A DNA stretch of 64,000 nt from Halobacillus sp. A5 (GCF_024189315.1 NZ_JAIZEO010000001.1:806001-870000), one strand, 5' to 3'. Shown: positions 1 through 8,666, counted from the stretch's first letter. The notes: generated by a model from the letters alone, not told the origin. A program made the numbers and translations.

Positions 1-1381
1 GTTTTTGAATAAATGCAAGTACTTTTTCTGTTAGTTGTCCTTTTACCCAATAGGTTTCAACCGGTTTTCTCCCGGCAGGCATTTCATCAATAACACTTAC
101 GTCCATATCTCCAAACGCCGTGATTGCGAGAGTTCTCGGGATAGGGGTAGCTGTCATAAACAGCACATCCGGATGCAGACCTTTGTCCCTAAGTGTTCTT
201 CTCTGGTTAACTCCAAAGCGGTGCTGCTCGTCTACGATAACAAAACCCAGCTGCTGAAAGTCCACTTCATCTTGTATTAGAGCATGCGTTCCTATAATTA
301 AATCAGCTTTATGCTCTTTAATATCCTGAAGAATTTCTTTCCTTCTTTTCCCCTTTACTGAACCCGTGAGCAGTACTATACGTATTCTCTCTCCAAACAT
401 TTCTTTTAGAGAGTCTGCATGCTGTTCTGCTAATATTTCAGTAGGAACCATCAGAGCCGCCTGCCTGCCAGTAGTTATAGAAGCATACAAAGCTATAGCT
501 GCAACAGCCGTTTTACCTGAACCTACATCCCCCTGCAAAAGTCTGTTCATACGGTACGGGTTTTTCATATCTTTTAAAATTTCACTTAAGGCTCTCTTTT
601 GGGCACCTGTTAATTCGAAAGGCAGAGATTGAACGAATTCTGTTAAACGATCATTATGGTAGTTTTGGGCATTACCAGTTGTCAATTCCCTCTGCAGCTT
701 TCTTAATAACTGCATTTTTAATTGAAATAACAAAAACTCTTCATATATGAAACGGCGCTTTGAGTGTTTTAACATCGTCCGGGTTTTTGGGTAATGCATT
801 TGCTCTACTGCCTGCCGTCGTTCAGGAAGCTTATAACTGAGAACCTTATCCTGCGGAAGAATCTCCCTTACATCCTCTAAATATTCCTCTAGAGCTTCTT
901 TAATTACTTTTCGTAACGTTACAAGCGTAATACTTTCTTTCAGGGTGTAAACGGGTTGAATAGGTTCTTGGTCTTCGGCTGCCCCTTTTTTATAGTTACT
1001 GACCGTAATCTGAAGACGATGCTGATCCCATTTACCTGTAATAGTTACTGTATCACCTGCACTTAGCTGCTTTTTGGCAAATGCCCGGTTAAACATTACG
1101 GCCTTAACAGCAAACTGTTCTACTTGGAGGGTCATCGTCAGGCGGGATTTTTTCTTACCATAGAATTGTACAACCGGATCGGATGTTAACTGACCTTCAA
1201 TAGTTGCTTTTTCTTCGTGTGCAAGCTCTGTTAATGGCTTTACTTCATATGAATCATAACGGAATGGGAAATAAAATAATAAATCATTAATGCTAAAAAG
1301 CCCAAGCTCATTTAAGTGAGCTTGCAGCTTTTCTCCAATTCCTTTCACTTCACTAATCGGTAAATCTAATCTATTCTTCAT
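1..1381 (-). CDS. recG: ATP-dependent DNA helicase RecG (5' part, runs off the window)
   Basis: RecG is a superfamily 2 helicase that reverses stalled forks and unwinds Holliday junctions. Only about the first 460 codons lie in the window; the family is normally about 680 residues, so the C-terminal helicase lobe is missing because the window ends, not because the gene is broken. The reading frame is open throughout. Visible on the minus strand are an N-terminal wedge region, a Walker A (GDVGSGKT) near residue 283, a DEQH box near residue 381 and a TATPIPRT motif near residue 406. The ATG at 1381 overlaps the last codons of sdaAA by 11 bases, which suggests translational coupling behind the serine dehydratase genes, as in B. 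subtilis. Confidence 0.96.
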   Translation of the reverse strand, partial: MKNRLDLPISEVKGIGEKLQAHLNELGLFSINDLLFYFPFRYDSYEVKPLTELAHEEKATIEGQLTSDPVVQFYGKKKSRLTMTLQVEQFAVKAVMFNRAFAKKQLSAGDTVTITGKWDQHRLQITVSNYKKGAAEDQEPIQPVYTLKESITLVTLRKVIKEALEEYLEDVREILPQDKVLSYKLPERRQAVEQMHYPKTRTMLKHSKRRFIYEEFLLFQLKMQLLRKLQRELTTGNAQNYHNDRLTEFVQSLPFELTGAQKRALSEILKDMKNPYRMNRLLQGDVGSGKTAVAAIALYASITTGRQAALMVPTEILAEQHADSLKEMFGERIRIVLLTGSVKGKRRKEILQDIKEHKADLIIGTHALIQDEVDFQQLGFVIVDEQHRFGVNQRRTLRDKGLHPDVLFMTATPIPRTLAITAFGDMDVSVIDEMPAGRKPVETYWVKGQLTEKVLAFIQK

Positions 1382-2255
1382 CAATTGGGCTCCCGTAAAT
1401 TTTGGCTTCAAGCTTCCTGCCTGTTAATGTGGCGGCAAGACCTCCCTGTGCCGTTTCTCTAAAAGCAGACGGCATTCGTTGTCCAACCTTATACATGGCA
1501 TCAATTACTTCGTCACATGGGATCCTGCTCGTAACTCCGGCCAGCGCCATATCTGCAGCTACGACTGCATTAGAAGCACCCATCGCATTTCTTTTTACAC
1601 AAGGAACCTCAACTAGACCTGCTACAGGATCACAAATTAATCCAAGCATGTTTTTCAAAGTAATTGCCATAGCTTCCGCAGATTGCTGAGGAGTGCCTCC
1701 GGCCATTTCTACAATTGCAGCGGCAGCCATTCCCGCTGCTGATCCCACTTCCGCCTGACAACCGCCGGCCGCACCGGATATTGAGGCATTGTTAGCCACC
1801 ACAAAACCAAAAGCCCCGGAGGTAAATAAGTAGCGGACCATCTGTTCACGGCTGGGATTTAATTTGTCTTTCACTGCAAAAAGTGTCCCCGGAACACAGC
1901 CGGCACTCCCGGCAGTAGGAGTAGCGCAAATCGTGCCCATAGCAGCATTCACTTCGTTAGTAGCTACTGCTTTACTTACCGCATCCATTAATAAATGCCC
2001 TGATAAAGGCTCGTGCTCCCGCATGTAATTTTGGATGAGAACAGCATCTCCACCGGTGAGACCACTGTGAGATTTCACCCCTTTTAATCCATCTTCAATC
2101 GCTTTTTCCATCACCTCTAAATTCCTTTCCATCTGACGGAAAATTTGTTCGCGTGTTAACTGCTTCACTTCCATTTCCTGACGAATCATTATTTCTGAGA
2201 TAGATAAGCTTTCACTTTCAGCTCGTTCTACTAATTCAGCAATATTCTTAAACAT
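1371..2255 (-). CDS. sdaAA: L-serine dehydratase, iron-sulfur-dependent, alpha subunit
   Basis: This is the catalytic subunit of the two-chain [4Fe-4S] L-serine dehydratase, which deaminates serine to pyruvate and ammonia in the cytoplasm. The product is 294 residues, the usual length. The family glycine/cysteine segments are present: a TPTAGSAGCVPG stretch near residue 112, an AAGGCQAEVGSAAGMA stretch near 162, and CDPVAGLVEVPC near 210. These contain the cysteines expected to ligate the cluster. It follows sdaAB with a 27-base gap and overlaps the recG start, so the three genes are probably one transcript. No truncation or frameshift is seen. Confidence 0.96.
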   Translation of the reverse strand: MFKNIAELVERAESESLSISEIMIRQEMEVKQLTREQIFRQMERNLEVMEKAIEDGLKGVKSHSGLTGGDAVLIQNYMREHEPLSGHLLMDAVSKAVATNEVNAAMGTICATPTAGSAGCVPGTLFAVKDKLNPSREQMVRYLFTSGAFGFVVANNASISGAAGGCQAEVGSAAGMAAAAIVEMAGGTPQQSAEAMAITLKNMLGLICDPVAGLVEVPCVKRNAMGASNAVVAADMALAGVTSRIPCDEVIDAMYKVGQRMPSAFRETAQGGLAATLTGRKLEAKIYGSPIDEE

Positions 2256-2282
2256 GACCTGTCCCCCTTATCCAAAGCGAAA

Positions 2283-2945
2283 TTAATCTGATATCCGCGC
2301 AACCTGTATAATATGATCCGCTCGCTCCAACTCATTTAAGACTGTATCCTCAATATTTTGATCTACTTCAATAACCATCAAAGCCTGTTCCCCCTGTGCT
2401 TTTCTGGATACTTCCATCCGCCCGATATTGATTTCGTGGCTGGCTAGAATTGAAGTAGCTGAAGCAATAGCGCCATAGCGATCATTGTGAATTAATAGAA
2501 TAGCAGGATGACTGCCTGAAAGACGCAGCTCAAATCCATTCAATTCAGTAATCTCTACCTTACCACCACCTATAGATATTCCAACGAGCTCTAATTCGCC
2601 AGCATCATCGCCAATGACAAGACGTGCAGTATTAGGGTGATCTGTCTGAGCTTCCTCTTCATAAAAATGAATTTCCATCTGCTTTTGTCCAGCTATATCA
2701 ATTGATGAGCTTATCCGTGTATCATCCGTCTCAAAGTCCAGCAGACCACCTATAATAGCAACGTCTGTTCCATGACCTTTATAGGTTTGGGCAAACGAAC
2801 CATATAAATGCACGTGCGCGTATACAGGCTCCCTTCCGAACAAATGCCTGGCAGCTCTCCCTATTCTTGCAGCACCTGCCGTATGTGAACTGGATGGACC
2901 GATCATAACCGGTCCTATTATATCGAATACTGATCTATACTTCAT
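2283..2945 (-). CDS. sdaAB: L-serine dehydratase, iron-sulfur-dependent, beta subunit
   Basis: This is the partner subunit of SdaAA in bacterial iron-sulfur L-serine dehydratase. The 220-residue product starts with the family signature GPSSSHTAGA near residue 16 and ends with an ACT-type regulatory domain from about residue 145, where the segment starting HPAILLIHNDRYGAIA lies. ACT domains often sense amino acids. The ATG at 2945 is preceded by a G-rich Shine-Dalgarno-like stretch. It is the first gene of sdaAB-sdaAA-recG and diverges from the purine permease gene, with about 195 bases between the two start codons. Confidence 0.95.
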   Translation of the reverse strand: MKYRSVFDIIGPVMIGPSSSHTAGAARIGRAARHLFGREPVYAHVHLYGSFAQTYKGHGTDVAIIGGLLDFETDDTRISSSIDIAGQKQMEIHFYEEEAQTDHPNTARLVIGDDAGELELVGISIGGGKVEITELNGFELRLSGSHPAILLIHNDRYGAIASATSILASHEINIGRMEVSRKAQGEQALMVIEVDQNIEDTVLNELERADHIIQVARISD

Positions 2946-3050
2946 ACGATCCCCATCCTTACTATTAATGAGTAAACGCTTTCGAGATACTAATTACCGT
3001 TATTTATTTTACCATATTTCTAGGAAAATACATTATTATTGCAGGCAATA

Positions 3051-3079
3051 TTGATTATCTATCTGAGAAAGAGTAAAAT
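3051..3079 (+). promoter_or_regulatory. Sigma-A-type promoter of the NCS2 permease gene
   Basis: A TTGATT hexamer (3051-3056) is separated by 17 bases from TAAAAT (3074-3079), followed about 60 bases later by the permease start. A small perfect hairpin, GGTTAT-GAG-ATAACC, lies in the leader at 3091-3105. I see no purine riboswitch core in the leader. Confidence 0.5.
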
Positions 3080-3141
3080 ATATATTTGTGGGTTATGAGA
3101 TAACCGGGCGGGAGAGGGATAATTTCATAGAGGAGAATACG

Positions 3142-4410
3142 ATGCTTAAACAGCATAATTCTCAGTTTAGCTTTCGGAAAGATCTAATTGCAGGGTTAAT
3201 TGGCTATTTTACGACTGTTTATATCGTCGCTGTTAATAGTCAGATTCTGCAGGATGCCGGGCTTCCGTTAGAGAACGGAATGCTTGCTACCATTCTTGCC
3301 AGTGCAGCCGGCTGTTTGATCATGGCTTTTTATGCAAATGCACCTATGGTCTTAATTCCAGGTATGGGAGTAAATGCCTTGTTTGCTTACTCCATAATCG
3401 AAGGAAAAGGAATGGATTTTCAAGAAGGTTTAGCCGTAGTGGTGTTTGCTTCTCTGCTTTTTTTAATCACAGCTTATACGCGCCTGGGAGATTGGCTGAA
3501 ACACGCCATTCCTGACGCTCTTAAGCACGCGATTACTGTAGGACTCGGAATGTTTCTTACGTTAATTGGATTAGAAAAAGGCGGTCTGGTTGTACGCGGA
3601 GAGCACTCTCTTATCACGCTGGGTGATCCTTCTTCACCACTGGTCATTACTAGCCTGCTTACTTTATTTATAGCGGTGTACCTATTCGCTAAAAATGTAC
3701 CGGGCAACTTCCTCATTACAATGGTAGCGGGCACAATTATTGCTCATTTCACCGGACTGTTAGAGGGACCGGGAACAGGTATCTCAGCAGGTGAGCATAA
3801 TTGGGTATTTATTCCTTCCTTTGGAGCAGTTACTGAGTTTGGTTTTTGGATGGCCGTCTTTCCCTTAGCAATTGTGCTTATATTTGAAAATATGGGATTG
3901 ATTCACGGGCAGCTGGATATGTTAAATCAGCAGCACAAATTCAAGAAATCTTACCGAGCTTCAGCATTTTCCGCTTTAAGCTGCGGATTTTTCGGGACTT
4001 CACCAACCGTATCTTCAGCCGAGAGTGCAGCTGTAATTGCCTCCGAAGGCAAAACAGGAAGAGCAAGCCTTACAATGGCCATTCTATTTCTGGCTACTAT
4101 TTTCGTAACACCCTGGATCTCCATGGTGCCTTCTACAGCAATCAGTCCAATACTAATTATTGTAGGAGCTTTAATGGTCCAGAACATTAAAGAGATTCCA
4201 TTAGACCAGCTTTCTGATGCTATGCCGGCATTCTTGATCATTGTGATGATTCCTTTCACTTATTCTATTGCAGACGGAATGGCATTTGGGTTCATCGCTT
4301 ATCCCATTGTAAAGTTCGCTCTCGGTAAGCAAAGGGAGCTCTCAGCTCCAGTCGTATTAATTGCCATGGTCTTTCTCGTTGAATTTATCATCCGCTCCAT
4401 CGGACACTAG
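3142..4410 (+). CDS. NCS2-family purine permease (AzgA/PbuG-like)
   Basis: This is an integral membrane transporter, probably a proton symporter for hypoxanthine, guanine or adenine. The 422-residue protein has 12 to 14 hydrophobic segments and AzgA-subgroup motifs: TTVYIVAVNSQIL near residue 25, PGMGVNALFAYS near residue 75, and GTSPTVSSAESAAVIASEG near residue 280. I place the start at the ATG at 3142, which has AGGAG six bases upstream, rather than at an upstream in-frame GTG at 3088. The gene sits alone on the plus strand between fakA and sdaAB, a place where B. subtilis has no gene, so it looks like a local insertion. The exact purine specificity cannot be read from the sequence. Confidence 0.9.
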   Translation: MLKQHNSQFSFRKDLIAGLIGYFTTVYIVAVNSQILQDAGLPLENGMLATILASAAGCLIMAFYANAPMVLIPGMGVNALFAYSIIEGKGMDFQEGLAVVVFASLLFLITAYTRLGDWLKHAIPDALKHAITVGLGMFLTLIGLEKGGLVVRGEHSLITLGDPSSPLVITSLLTLFIAVYLFAKNVPGNFLITMVAGTIIAHFTGLLEGPGTGISAGEHNWVFIPSFGAVTEFGFWMAVFPLAIVLIFENMGLIHGQLDMLNQQHKFKKSYRASAFSALSCGFFGTSPTVSSAESAAVIASEGKTGRASLTMAILFLATIFVTPWISMVPSTAISPILIIVGALMVQNIKEIPLDQLSDAMPAFLIIVMIPFTYSIADGMAFGFIAYPIVKFALGKQRELSAPVVLIAMVFLVEFIIRSIGH

Positions 4411-4424
4411 TCACATAGAGACAG

Positions 4425-4469
4425 AGAAAAAAGCAGAGCCCTGGGTAGTCTAGGTGCTCTGCTTTTTCT
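4425..4469. terminator. Bidirectional intrinsic terminator between convergent genes
   Basis: The arms gaaaaaagcagagc and gctctgctttttc flank a 15-base loop. The stem carries an A-run on one side and a T-run on the other, so it can end both the permease transcript (plus) and the asp23-fakA transcript (minus). Confidence 0.85.
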
Positions 4470-4470
4470 A

Positions 4471-6135
4471 TTACTCAACAGCAATTATATATGAATAAAT
4501 CGGCTGCCCGCCGTAATGAAGTTCTACTTCAATATCTTCAAACCGCTCCTCTAAATAAGCTTCCAGCTCATCCTGTTCCTCCTGAGATACCTCTTCACCG
4601 CTGATAATGGTGACAATTTCATCCTCATCTTCATCGATCATCTCATCCAGAAGATTTTTTGCAGTCTCAAACTGGCTTTGCTTTGTAGCTTTAATATCAC
4701 CTTCGTAAATACCCATAAAATGCCCTTTTTCGATCGATAAGCCTTCAATTTGAGTATCACGGACAGCATACGTTACCTGACCGCTTTTCACCTGACTCAT
4801 TAACCCGGTCATTTCCTCGTAGTTCGTTTGTAAATCTGTGTCCGGATTGAATCCTAAGAGGGCGCTCATTCCTTGAGGAATAGTCTTAGAAGCGACAACC
4901 TTGACATCAGCTTCAGCTAATTCAGCAGCTTGTTCAGCAGCCATCGTTATATTTTTGTTGTTGGGAAGAATCAGCACATTTTTAGCGTTCACCTGATCGA
5001 TTGCATCTGATATATCCTTTGTACTTGGGTTCATAGTTTGTCCGCCTTGAATAACCACATCAGCCCCAAGACTTTCGAACAACCTGGTAACTCCTTCTCC
5101 CATAGCTACTGTTACTATTCCGTATTCCGAGAGCTCTTTAGCTTTTGTTTTTTTCTTATCACCTACAATGGAAGTGTGCTGCTCTCTCATGTTTTCGATT
5201 TTCATATTAATCAAGCTGCCGTACCGCTGCCCCAGTGTCATTGTTTCGCCGGGATACTCTGCGTGGATATGAACTTTAATTAATTCTTCATCTGAAACCA
5301 CCAGCAGTGAATCTCCGTGACGGCTTAACTCTTCACGAAATTGCTCTTCATCGTAAGGATTCTGTTCCAGTTTATCCTGCTCAAATTTCACCATGAATTC
5401 TGTGCAGTAGCCAAATTCAATTTCACTTGTCTCCATAAAATCCTGCGCCGATTTATGGTGCTCTGCATTTACCATCTCATCCATAGATACAGAGGATGAA
5501 CCTGCCTCAGGCATGTCTTCCCCTTTTAGATTAGCCAGAAAGCCTTCATAGATCGTCAGCAAACCTTGGCCGCCGCTGTCTACAACCCCTACCTCTTTTA
5601 ATACAGGAAGAAGGTCAGGTGTTCTCTTTAACGATTCCTTCGCTGCATTCGTCACACCTTCCATAAAGGCAACTACATCATCCTCTTGAGCTGCGATTGT
5701 TTCAGCAGCTTCACCTGCTTCTCTCGCTACTGTTAAAATAGTTCCCTCTACCGGCTTCATTACCGCTTTGTAAGCTGTTTTAACTCCACCTTGAAAAGCT
5801 TCAGCCAGATCCTTTGTTGTTAGCGCTTCCTTTTGTTCACACGTCTTAGAGAAACCTCTAAACAATTGGGATAGAATAACACCTGAATTCCCCCGTGCCC
5901 CCATAAGCAGTCCTTTAGCCAGTGCTTGTCCCACAGCTCCGGCATGATTCTCGGTAATTTTCTTTACCTCTTCTGCACCAGACGTCATCGATAAATTCAT
6001 ATTTGTACCGGTATCACCATCTGGGACTGGAAATACATTCAAAGCATCAATCATTTGAGAATTAGCTTTCAAATGTTGAGCCCCCTGAAGCACCATCTCA
6101 GCTAGTTTAGTACCGTTTATCTCTCGAACCGTCAC
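4471..6135 (-). CDS. fakA: Fatty acid kinase catalytic subunit FakA (DAK-domain protein, YloV)
   Basis: FakA is the ATP-binding subunit of fatty acid kinase, which phosphorylates exogenous fatty acids presented by FakB lipid-binding proteins so they can enter phospholipid synthesis. The 554-residue chain has an N-terminal DhaL/DAK2-type nucleotide domain with the NVFPVPDGDTGTNM metal/ATP motif near residue 29 and GARGNSGVILSQ near residue 78. A middle domain and a C-terminal DegV-like/FakA domain follow. Translation appears to start at GTG (6135), six bases after AAAGGAGG. It lies 34 bases after asp23 in the same orientation, the conserved YloU-YloV pair. Confidence 0.95.
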   Translation of the reverse strand: MTVREINGTKLAEMVLQGAQHLKANSQMIDALNVFPVPDGDTGTNMNLSMTSGAEEVKKITENHAGAVGQALAKGLLMGARGNSGVILSQLFRGFSKTCEQKEALTTKDLAEAFQGGVKTAYKAVMKPVEGTILTVAREAGEAAETIAAQEDDVVAFMEGVTNAAKESLKRTPDLLPVLKEVGVVDSGGQGLLTIYEGFLANLKGEDMPEAGSSSVSMDEMVNAEHHKSAQDFMETSEIEFGYCTEFMVKFEQDKLEQNPYDEEQFREELSRHGDSLLVVSDEELIKVHIHAEYPGETMTLGQRYGSLINMKIENMREQHTSIVGDKKKTKAKELSEYGIVTVAMGEGVTRLFESLGADVVIQGGQTMNPSTKDISDAIDQVNAKNVLILPNNKNITMAAEQAAELAEADVKVVASKTIPQGMSALLGFNPDTDLQTNYEEMTGLMSQVKSGQVTYAVRDTQIEGLSIEKGHFMGIYEGDIKATKQSQFETAKNLLDEMIDEDEDEIVTIISGEEVSQEEQDELEAYLEERFEDIEVELHYGGQPIYSYIIAVE

Positions 6136-6169
6136 ACTTACTTCCTCCTTTAACTACACCAGAAGCTTT

Positions 6170-6532
6170 CTAGTCCTTCGTTACTCGAACACCCTGAATA
6201 TAGATGTTGACAGAGTTAACTGATAAGCCTACATTTTTATTTAACGCATATTTAACTTGTGATTGTACGTTGTGAGCTACTTCTGATATTTTCGTTCCAT
6301 AGCTTACAATTATATACATATCAATGTGTACATGGTCCTCTTCCTGTCTGACCACGACACCTTTTGAGAAATTTTCACGCCTCAGCATTTCGGCAATTCC
6401 ATCACGAAGCTGATTCTTAGATGCCATACCAACAATGCCATAGCACTCTACTGCTGCTCCACCTGCAATGGTAGAAATTACATCATTACTTATAGTTATG
6501 TGGCCAAATTGATTATGAAGATCAATGGACAT
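6170..6532 (-). CDS. yloU: Asp23/Gls24 family envelope stress response protein (YloU)
   Basis: This is a 120-residue Asp23-family protein. Family members are small cytoplasmic or membrane-associated proteins linked to envelope stress; in Firmicutes this paralogue is almost always coupled to fakA. The conserved core is present, with GHITISNDVISTIAGGAAVECYGIVGM from residue 10 and a VHIDMYIIVSYGTKI strand region near residue 68. AAAGGAGG precedes the ATG. It is the first gene of the asp23-fakA unit and diverges from rpmB. Confidence 0.93.
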   Translation of the reverse strand: MSIDLHNQFGHITISNDVISTIAGGAAVECYGIVGMASKNQLRDGIAEMLRRENFSKGVVVRQEEDHVHIDMYIIVSYGTKISEVAHNVQSQVKYALNKNVGLSVNSVNIYIQGVRVTKD

Positions 6533-6695
6533 TAGGAATCCTCCTTTATACTCGTCACCTTCGCAGACTAATTATAACACACACCGGTCAGCGCTTATGC
6601 ATTATAGTATAACAACACTCAGACCCCTATTATACTTTGTAACAATTAAGGTTATCTGTCAAGAGAAAATTCTTGATATTATATTGCCCTGTTTA

Positions 6696-6724
6696 TTGCA
6701 ATTAGCTGTTCTATATGGTACATT
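6696..6724 (+). promoter_or_regulatory. Probable sigma-A promoter of rpmB
   Basis: TTGCAA (6696-6701), a 17-base spacer and TACATT (6719-6724) lie 41 bases before the rpmB ATG. The -10 is not ideal, so the assignment is tentative. Confidence 0.4.
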
Positions 6725-6765
6725 AATTAAGTATTTTAAGATGTATGTAACAGGAGGGATTCTAC

Positions 6766-6954
6766 ATGTCACGTAAATGTGTCGTATCAGGTCGTCGCAC
6801 AAGTACTGGTAACAACCGTTCCCACGCGATGAACGCTAATAAACGTAAATTTAAAGCTAACGTGCAAAAAGTACGTATTCTAGTGGATGGCAAGCCAAAG
6901 AAAGTTTATGTATCTGCTCGTGATCTAAAATCAGGTAAAGTTACCCGCGTATAA
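6766..6954 (+). CDS. rpmB: 50S ribosomal protein L28
   Basis: A 62-residue basic ribosomal protein with the L28 signature [11 protein letters not shown] at the N-terminus, then [17 protein letters not shown] and a [20 protein letters not shown] core. It has a single cysteine and therefore no paired CxxC zinc motif. AGGAGGG lies seven bases before the ATG. It is a single-gene unit on the plus strand, divergent from asp23 and convergent with spoVM, with its own terminator directly downstream. This matches the B. subtilis arrangement. Confidence 0.98.
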   Translation: MSRKCVVSGRRTSTGNNRSHAMNANKRKFKANVQKVRILVDGKPKKVYVSARDLKSGKVTRV

Positions 6955-6963
6955 TTGAACGTC

Positions 6964-6996
6964 AAAAAAAGCACCCTCCGCCGGGTGCTTTTTTTG
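6964..6996. terminator. rpmB: Intrinsic terminator between rpmB and spoVM
   Basis: A strong stem, AAAAAAGCACCC and GGGTGCTTTTTT, with a short loop. It has T-runs in both directions, so it can serve rpmB (plus) and spoVM (minus). The spoVM stop codon abuts it. Confidence 0.9.
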
Positions 6997-7077
6997 TTAA
7001 TCTTTTTTGAACGTTCCAATGACAGCCCGTACCATTCCTCCGAGAAAACGTGGGAGTTTGATCGTATAAAATTTCAT
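6997..7077 (-). CDS. spoVM: Stage V sporulation protein SpoVM (26 residues)
   Basis: SpoVM is an amphipathic helical peptide that recognises the convex forespore membrane and anchors the SpoIVA coat basement layer. The minus-strand frame from the ATG at 7077 encodes exactly 26 residues beginning MKFYTIKLPRFLGGMVRA and ending GTFKKD, the same length as and nearly identical to B. subtilis SpoVM. The proline at position 9, known to be important for curvature sensing, is kept. GAGGAGG lies about seven bases upstream of the start. It sits between thiN and the rpmB terminator, its conserved place. I could not identify a convincing sigma-E promoter in the 47 bases before it. Confidence 0.96.
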   Translation of the reverse strand: MKFYTIKLPRFLGGMVRAVIGTFKKD

Positions 7078-7124
7078 GAGCGTCCTCCTCAACATATAAA
7101 GCTATGAGTGCCATAAAACCTCTA

Positions 7125-7775
7125 TTAAATGATATCTTTACTTCTTATTACTAACAGTATGCCTTGACTAAAAGAAAAAGTACCTTCATCTTTAATCAAA
7201 TAATTTGATATACACAAGGTTGAGCCGTAATTCAAGTGGGTATTCTCTAATGGATAGTAAAAGCCTTGAAGCTTCATATTCCACACGTCCAGTGTCACTG
7301 GCACGAAAGATATAAATGGGTAATCTTCATTTCTCACTATTGTATGCGTGCCTTTAGTAAACAATTCCATTTGGTTTTGTAAATCAACAATTTGTGCCTT
7401 AATATGATTTTTTCTTAATGGATAAAGAATTTGGATATTTATAAGCGTATGATCCATCCGTCCGCCCGTTACGCCAAAAAAAATGATCTCATCAGGTTCC
7501 TGCTGAATGGCGTATTGAATAGCAAGCTCAAGATCGGTTTCATTTTTTTCACCTGGATGAATGCTTAAATGTTCGGTATTTTCCTTTATAAGTTCTAGTG
7601 AATACTTATTTACTGAATCGAAATCACCGATTGCAGCATGGAGAGGTAAATGGTGTTCAAGAATGACTTCGGCCCCTTGATCTGCACCTATCCAGAAGAT
7701 ATCATCTTTATCATAACTTGATAAATCCGGGATATAAGCCTTAGGCCCTCCTCCTACGATTGCATAAATTGTCAT
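7125..7775 (-). CDS. thiN: Thiamine pyrophosphokinase
   Basis: ThiN transfers pyrophosphate from ATP to thiamine to give thiamine pyrophosphate in the cytoplasm. The 216-residue protein shows IVGGGPKAYIPDL at the N-terminus, the WIGADQGAEVILEH and AIGDFDSV motifs near residues 28-55, and FFGVTGGRMDHTLINI near 93, all typical of the family. The ATG at 7775 is chosen over a longer in-frame TTG at 7796 because AAGGAGGGG lies seven bases before it. The gene is separated from rpe by 246 bases of hairpin-rich sequence ending in a terminator-like structure, so it may be regulated apart from the rpe operon. Confidence 0.95.
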   Translation of the reverse strand: MTIYAIVGGGPKAYIPDLSSYDKDDIFWIGADQGAEVILEHHLPLHAAIGDFDSVNKYSLELIKENTEHLSIHPGEKNETDLELAIQYAIQQEPDEIIFFGVTGGRMDHTLINIQILYPLRKNHIKAQIVDLQNQMELFTKGTHTIVRNEDYPFISFVPVTLDVWNMKLQGFYYPLENTHLNYGSTLCISNYLIKDEGTFSFSQGILLVIRSKDII

Positions 7776-8021
7776 TGATTTGCCCCTCCTTATCAAGAAC
7801 TGGCGATTGTATAAAAAAAAGACTCATAAATAGTGCTGACTATTTCCGAGCCTCCATTTAGTCATTTCATTGAAATGAGAAGGCCCGCCGTTCCCTGCGG
7901 AAAACGGGCTGTCCCCATTTCTTCTTGCTCTGTCTCAAATATCCGGAGGAATATTTCATTCCTTTACCGGAGGTTTACTACAAAAAGTGATTAGTAAGTA
8001 TTCACTTTATTACCGGGCATT
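7776..8021 (-). other. Hairpin-rich rpe-thiN intergenic region
   Basis: There is no gene here. In minus-strand order it holds five inverted repeats: AAAGTGA/TCACTTT (7984-8008), CCGG..AGGAAT/ATTCCT..CCGG (7943-7970), GCCCG/CGGGC with an inner CCG/CGG (7883-7909), TCATTTCA/TGAAATGA (7862-7878), and the terminator-like hairpin at 7813-7851. I looked for a thiamine pyrophosphate riboswitch core and did not see one. It could be a structured leader or a decayed intergenic repeat. Confidence 0.5.
7813..7851 (-). terminator. Terminator-like hairpin upstream of thiN
   Basis: On the minus strand, AAATAGT and ACTATTT pair around a four-base loop. The stem extends through CTC/GAG pairs past an internal bulge and is followed by eight T residues. 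It lies 37 bases before the thiN start, so it may end the rpe transcript or act as an attenuator for thiN. Confidence 0.55.
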
Positions 8022-8663
8022 TCACTTAATTGAAGCTATGGCAGCTTTCCGATCCTCTTGATTGAATATCGCACTTCCTGCCACTAATACGTCCGCTCCA
8101 GCGGTAATGCATTCTTCTGCGGTCTGATCATTAACACCACCGTCTACTTCAATTTCATATTGATAGTTATACTCATTTCTCCATTTTGCGATTTGCTCTA
8201 TTTTATTAAGAACTTCGGGTATAAAGGCCTGCCCGCCAAAACCGGGGTTGACGGTCATCAAAAGAACTAAATCTACTTCCTTTAATATAGGGAGGAGAGT
8301 CTCAGCTGGCGTAGCCGGATTAATCACTACCCCCGCCTTTATTCCGTAACTCTTTATAAGTTGAACCGTGCGGTGAAGATGGGGACATGCTTCCTGATGA
8401 ACCGTAAGAATATCCGCACCAGCTTTAGCAAATGAATCAATAAATTGATCCGGATTGGCTATCATTAAATGGACATCCAGTGGTAAATCCGTATGAGGGC
8501 GGATGCTCTCTACTATTAGAGGGCCTATCGTAATATTAGGGACAAAATGACCGTCCATAACATCTACATGAATATAGTCTGCCCCGCCTTGTTCCACATC
8601 TTTAATTTCCTTCGCCAGATTTGCAAAGTCTGCAGCTAATATCGAAGGTGCGATTTTTGTCAT
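8022..8663 (-). CDS. rpe: Ribulose-phosphate 3-epimerase
   Basis: Rpe interconverts ribulose 5-phosphate and xylulose 5-phosphate in the pentose phosphate pathway. The 213-residue TIM-barrel protein has APSILAADFANL at the N-terminus, HVDVMDGHFVPNITIGP near residue 32, DVHLMIANP near 63, NPGFGGQAF near 140 and EVDGGVN near 172, covering the metal-binding histidines and aspartates. It starts three bases after the rsgA stop and is co-transcribed with it, as in B. subtilis. Confidence 0.97.
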   Translation of the reverse strand: MTKIAPSILAADFANLAKEIKDVEQGGADYIHVDVMDGHFVPNITIGPLIVESIRPHTDLPLDVHLMIANPDQFIDSFAKAGADILTVHQEACPHLHRTVQLIKSYGIKAGVVINPATPAETLLPILKEVDLVLLMTVNPGFGGQAFIPEVLNKIEQIAKWRNEYNYQYEIEVDGGVNDQTAEECITAGADVLVAGSAIFNQEDRKAAIASIK

Positions 8664-8666
8664 GCT

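Noticed and set aside
3010-3141. Purine riboswitch before the NCS2 permease
   Set aside because: The leader has only one small hairpin and lacks the three-way junction core sequences.
7776-8021. Thiamine pyrophosphate riboswitch for thiN
   Set aside because: I searched both strands for the conserved CTGAGA and the ACC..CTGATCTGG-type core and did not see them.
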